From IMG/VR virus record IMGVR_UViG_3300044679_000032, positions 1 to 40,417 of that record: a DNA stretch of 40,417 nt; one strand, 5' to 3'. The position numbers were made by a program, and so were the translations under genes. Numbering within the stretch: position 1 is the stretch's first letter; each line of letters opens with the position of its first letter. This DNA is from a virus. Below are positions 37,247 to 40,417 of this stretch, one piece after another. The notes under the pieces were generated by a model, which saw nothing but the letters and a program-made list of their open reading frames with translations, had not been told where the DNA came from and searched no databases.

Positions 37247-40200
37247 TTATTGGATTACGGCCTGGATGCTGTTACCGCTCGCTCCATTGCCGCCCGTTCC
37301 GCACCCGGTGAAGGAGCTGCATCCGCCGCCGCTTCCACCAGCTACGTTAATCGTCCCACTGTTAGCCGAATAGGTCTGGGCCGACATGACGACGAAACCG
37401 CCGCCGCCGCCGCCGCTCGCGCCAACGTTGTTTCCGGTCGACGTGGCCCCGGCGACACCAGAAGCATCGACCGTTCCAGTAAAGTTGATCGTGGGACAAA
37501 CGAGAATCAGGATTCCGGCGCCCTTGCCACCATTAGGCCCGCTGCTGCCGCCGGCTCCGCCGCCAGCTCCGCCGTACTGGTTAGAAGTGAAGGCTGGCCA
37601 TATGAGTCCCGTCGAAAGCAGCGGACGAAAGGACGCCGCTGCCGTGGTGCTGCCATTGCCGCCGCCGCCGCCACTCGAGGCGCCAGCGGTGCCGCCGCCG
37701 AGGACGTTGACACCACTTCCAGTGGTCCCGCCGGCCGCGCCGCCACCGCCACCGCCGCCTGATCCGCCGCCGATTGTCGTCGTCGAGAGAGAATTGCCTC
37801 CGCCACTTCCGGTATTCGGCGAAACGCTGATCGTGCCGGCAATCGTACACGTCCCGGTCGACCGAATGATAAGCGGAGATCCAGCCGACGTATCAGCCAA
37901 GATCGCGCCCGAGGAGATACTCACACTGGAATACCACTTCTCGCCGCTCACGTTGGTTGTTCCACTGGTCACATTCAGCGCGCCGTCTGACCCGTTCCCA
38001 AAGTTGCGAAGATAAAACGGCGCCGATGTCATCGCGCCAACCCCGCCCAGGTTCGGCGCCAACGGAAATGTCAGACTAGATTGAGCTCCAAGGTTCGCGC
38101 GCGCGGTGGCCGCGCTCTGCACGTCGGCCAGGTTGTTGTTGGCCGCCAGATTCCCGGCATTTACATTGAACTGAACCGAGAAATCTGGGTTTGCCGGCGT
38201 AACAGAGCATCCAGTCCCGCCGACAAGCTGGGCCTCATATTGGTGCCCCGCGATGAGATAGGCCGCGAGATTGCCCTGCCAGGTTTGCGCACCGGTAACG
38301 TTCACCGAGATGCCACTCACGGTCGCCGAAGCCGTCAGGTCATAGAGCTGTGCGGACGGCGCCACTGAGCATCCCGAACTGACTGTTTCGAGGCTGAAGG
38401 AGATCCCAGCCACAAAGAGGTTGACTTGCGGAGTGAAGCTGCCAAAACTGACCGTCGTCCCGTTCGCTGGACTGAGATGCGCGTATCCGTTCCACGTCTC
38501 ATATCCTCCGGTATATTGCATCGTGACCATCGGCACCGCCGCATTGGTTCCACATCCGCTGCCCTGCGTAAACTGCCACCCGTAGTTGTGGCCATAGGTC
38601 GTACCGACACTGATAACGCCGCTCGTGTTGAACAGGGCCGCACTGGCCAGTGTGACGGTGGTTCCTGAAACTGTTGCAGAGGCGGTGTAGTCATAGAGAG
38701 CAACAGTTGGAAACGGAGAACAAGCGAGCGGAGCTACCTGCGGAGACACATCGATCTGTGTAATCGTTTCGCCGGACCCGATGAAGTTGCCGAAGTTAGC
38801 CGATACCGCTGCAGCATTGAAGGCCGCGCGCGTCTGGACTCCGGCGGTGTTGCGCAGTTGCACCGTCGCTTGCACGTTCGATGGATTGGTCCCGCACCCG
38901 GTCCCTGCGACGACATGCGCGGCATAGATGTGCCCGGCGGGCAGGACGATGGCGATGGCCCCGCTAGACCCTGTGGCCCCGGAGATATTCACGGCGGTTC
39001 CTGTGACCTGGGAAGCCAGGGTGTAGTCATAGAGGTCGAGATACGGGGCAACCGAGCAGCCTACCGGCGCCGTCTCCACGCTGTACTCGATCTGTACGGC
39101 AATCTCGGCCTGAGGTGGAGACCACTGTCCAAAACTAACCGCGCTGGTGATGGTGTTACGCACATAAGGCGCCCACGGACTCGTGGTTTGTGAAAGCACC
39201 TGGCCCGATGAATTGATGACGGTGAGGCCTCCGGCCTGATAGCCGTTGGCGGAGTTGAACCCCTGACCGGTCGCAGACGTATCGTTTCCCCACTGGTCCC
39301 ATTGGGTGCTTGGCAGGGAGAAGTTCAGCGGAACCACGGTGCTGATGATGTGATTATTGTGAACCCGGATATCAGAGTCGCGTGTGTCCGTCGAGAAATC
39401 GGCCACGCCGCTCTCGGACGAGCCGCCAGATCCCCTGATGTTGTTCCCATTGATGGTGACGTTCGAGGTTGTTGCGCCCGCTGTCGTGAAGATGCGGATT
39501 CCAGTCCCGCCGCCGCCACTGCAAACGAAGATTGTATTGCTGCTGATATTAATTTGCGACTCTGTAGCTCCGGAGGCTGTGGCCCCGACAGTGATATTCG
39601 AGTCGTTGGCTGTACAGGCCGAGCCGCCGAGGTCGAGCGTGTTACCGGCAATGGTGAAGCCCGTCGTGACCCCAGACCCCGAAGAACCCGTTGTGAGTAG
39701 TATGGGCGACGTGCCCACCCCGGCGTCCTCGGAGTTTGTGACCGAATTGCCCGTCACCGAAACGTCGGAGGACGTGGTAGCGCCGCTGCTCGGGTAAAGC
39801 TGGATGCTGCCGCCATTGATGGTGTTGTTTGCGACGGTCCCGTGTTGAGCCCAGTTCTCGATGCCGCACCGGTCATTGTTGGCGGTACAATTCCTCCACA
39901 CATTTGCGGTGATCGTCGAATTCATCGACCCGGCGCTGATGCCAATGCCTCCGCCGTAGCCCTCGCCGTCGTGGTAATTGCCGCTGTAAACCAGCCCGTC
40001 GACAATCGAGCAGCTCATCGTTCCGCCGTAAAGCTCTGTGGAGAATTTGGTCTCTCCGGCGGTGTTATAGAAGTGGTTTCCGGTGATGCGCCAGTCCTGG
40101 GTGAGTGAAGTGGTTGCACAGGTCGACGCCAGGGTGTCTGCCCAATAGATAGCGTCCCAATTACCTCCGCCCAGATTCCCGTAATTCCAGAAGTCATTGT

Positions 40201-40417
40201 CAGTAATCCGCACGTGCCCGGCCACGCCATAGGAGCGGATCGCCTCTCTCCTTGTATTGGTAAACAGATTGTGCTCGATCCAGATGTAGCTGGCGTAGGG
40301 GTTCAGAGTGCTGCCGACCTCGCCCTCATAAATCCAGATCGGGAACCCGTAGAAATTTTGAAACGTCATCTGCTCGAACCAGATGTGATTCGGCGCCGCG
40401 GCGGCCACTGAATTCAC
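37247..40417 (-). CDS. Tailspike/tail fibre, C-terminal part (beta-helix, three modules, Gly-rich tip)
   Basis: 1,056 residues run into the right end of the window with no start of their own (the first codon, GTG, is internal). Residues 1-380 are a right-handed beta-helix with repeated N-x-I/V-x-N-N turns (SNTIFVCSGG, ITGNHFYN, NNTINGG). Three related modules follow at about 420-525, 530-640 and 650-755, marked by LYDYTASATVSG, AGHIYAAHVV and GTGCGTNP. A fibre linker NLADVQSAATARANLGA lies at about 763-779. Residues 800-1056 are Gly-rich with runs of up to seven Gly (PG-type motifs), reminiscent of gp38-like adhesin tips. The N-terminal part of the same gene is at 1-917. Confidence 0.8.
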   Translation of the reverse strand: MNSVAAAAPNHIWFEQMTFQNFYGFPIWIYEGEVGSTLNPYASYIWIEHNLFTNTRREAIRSYGVAGHVRITDNDFWNYGNLGGGNWDAIYWADTLASTCATTSLTQDWRITGNHFYNTAGETKFSTELYGGTMSCSIVDGLVYSGNYHDGEGYGGGIGISAGSMNSTITANVWRNCTANNDRCGIENWAQHGTVANNTINGGSIQLYPSSGATTSSDVSVTGNSVTNSEDAGVGTSPILLTTGSSGSGVTTGFTIAGNTLDLGGSACTANDSNITVGATASGATESQINISSNTIFVCSGGGGTGIRIFTTAGATTSNVTINGNNIRGSGGSSESGVADFSTDTRDSDIRVHNNHIISTVVPLNFSLPSTQWDQWGNDTSATGQGFNSANGYQAGGLTVINSSGQVLSQTTSPWAPYVRNTITSAVSFGQWSPPQAEIAVQIEYSVETAPVGCSVAPYLDLYDYTLASQVTGTAVNISGATGSSGAIAIVLPAGHIYAAHVVAGTGCGTNPSNVQATVQLRNTAGVQTRAAFNAAAVSANFGNFIGSGETITQIDVSPQVAPLACSPFPTVALYDYTASATVSGTTVTLASAALFNTSGVISVGTTYGHNYGWQFTQGSGCGTNAAVPMVTMQYTGGYETWNGYAHLSPANGTTVSFGSFTPQVNLFVAGISFSLETVSSGCSVAPSAQLYDLTASATVSGISVNVTGAQTWQGNLAAYLIAGHQYEAQLVGGTGCSVTPANPDFSVQFNVNAGNLAANNNLADVQSAATARANLGAQSSLTFPLAPNLGGVGAMTSAPFYLRNFGNGSDGALNVTSGTTNVSGEKWYSSVSISSGAILADTSAGSPLIIRSTGTCTIAGTISVSPNTGSGGGNSLSTTTIGGGSGGGGGGGAAGGTTGSGVNVLGGGTAGASSGGGGGNGSTTAAASFRPLLSTGLIWPAFTSNQYGGAGGGAGGSSGPNGGKGAGILILVCPTINFTGTVDASGVAGATSTGNNVGASGGGGGGFVVMSAQTYSANSGTINVAGGSGGGCSSFTGCGTGGNGASGNSIQAVIQ

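Noticed and set aside
1-40417. Diversity-generating retroelement behind the variable repeat
   Set aside because: No reverse transcriptase gene or template repeat could be seen.

Overview
The window looks like the complete, or almost complete, genome of a P22-like short-tailed bacteriophage of about 40 kb, not a piece of bacterial chromosome. It encodes a full virion set in P22 order: small and large terminase, portal, scaffold, P22-type coat, gp4-like and gp10-like tail-hub proteins, tail fibre, three ejection-type proteins and a beta-helix tailspike. There are no bacterial housekeeping genes. The tailspike gene runs off both ends: its N-terminal 305 codons leave at base 1 and its remaining 1,056 codons enter at base 40417. 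The molecule is therefore circular or circularly permuted, as expected for headful packaging.

The host is inferred only. The sequence is GC-rich. Four phage proteins carry Sec-type leaders ending in A|Q (HA|Q, SA|Q, PA|Q), a style common in Acidobacteriota (Terriglobia). A perfect 3' portion of a bacterial tRNA-Lys(UUU) gene is present. A soil acidobacterium is my best guess, with low to moderate confidence.

Almost everything lies on the minus strand, so transcription runs from high to low coordinates. 36441-35842 is a 600-base regulatory gap. It holds a terminator-like hairpin, several short dyads, a good sigma70-type promoter (TTGACA, 16 bp, TAATGT) and the tRNA-Lys 3' fragment (candidate attP). 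35841-25244 is the early/accessory operon: a ParB-family protein, Cys-rich small proteins, an Ala-rich repeat protein with a small partner, a Gp37/Gp68 (DUF5131) protein, tiny membrane proteins, HTH proteins, a replication-initiator-like wHTH protein and an XRE repressor-like protein. 25107-23014 is the lysis block (membrane proteins, GH24 endolysin). 22767-18472 holds the terminase genes and a run of small genes including a KTSC-domain protein. 18479-1519 is the head, tail-hub and ejection block. 917-1 plus 40417-36441 is the tailspike operon. Most neighbouring genes overlap by ATGA, GTGA or TGATG, so translation is probably coupled.

Only two genes (977-1589) lie on the plus strand. They sit between the last ejection gene and the tailspike, which is where P22 keeps its immI/sieA region, and they look like a moron cassette. 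I found no integrase, polymerase, helicase or ParA. The phage therefore seems to rely on its host for replication, and its mode of persistence, if it is temperate, is unclear.

The most unusual points are: Sec signal peptides on virion-type proteins; a 51-copy 9-bp repeat whose internal variation is entirely non-synonymous; a tRNA-derived attP-like element with no recombinase; and clustered operator-like dyads.
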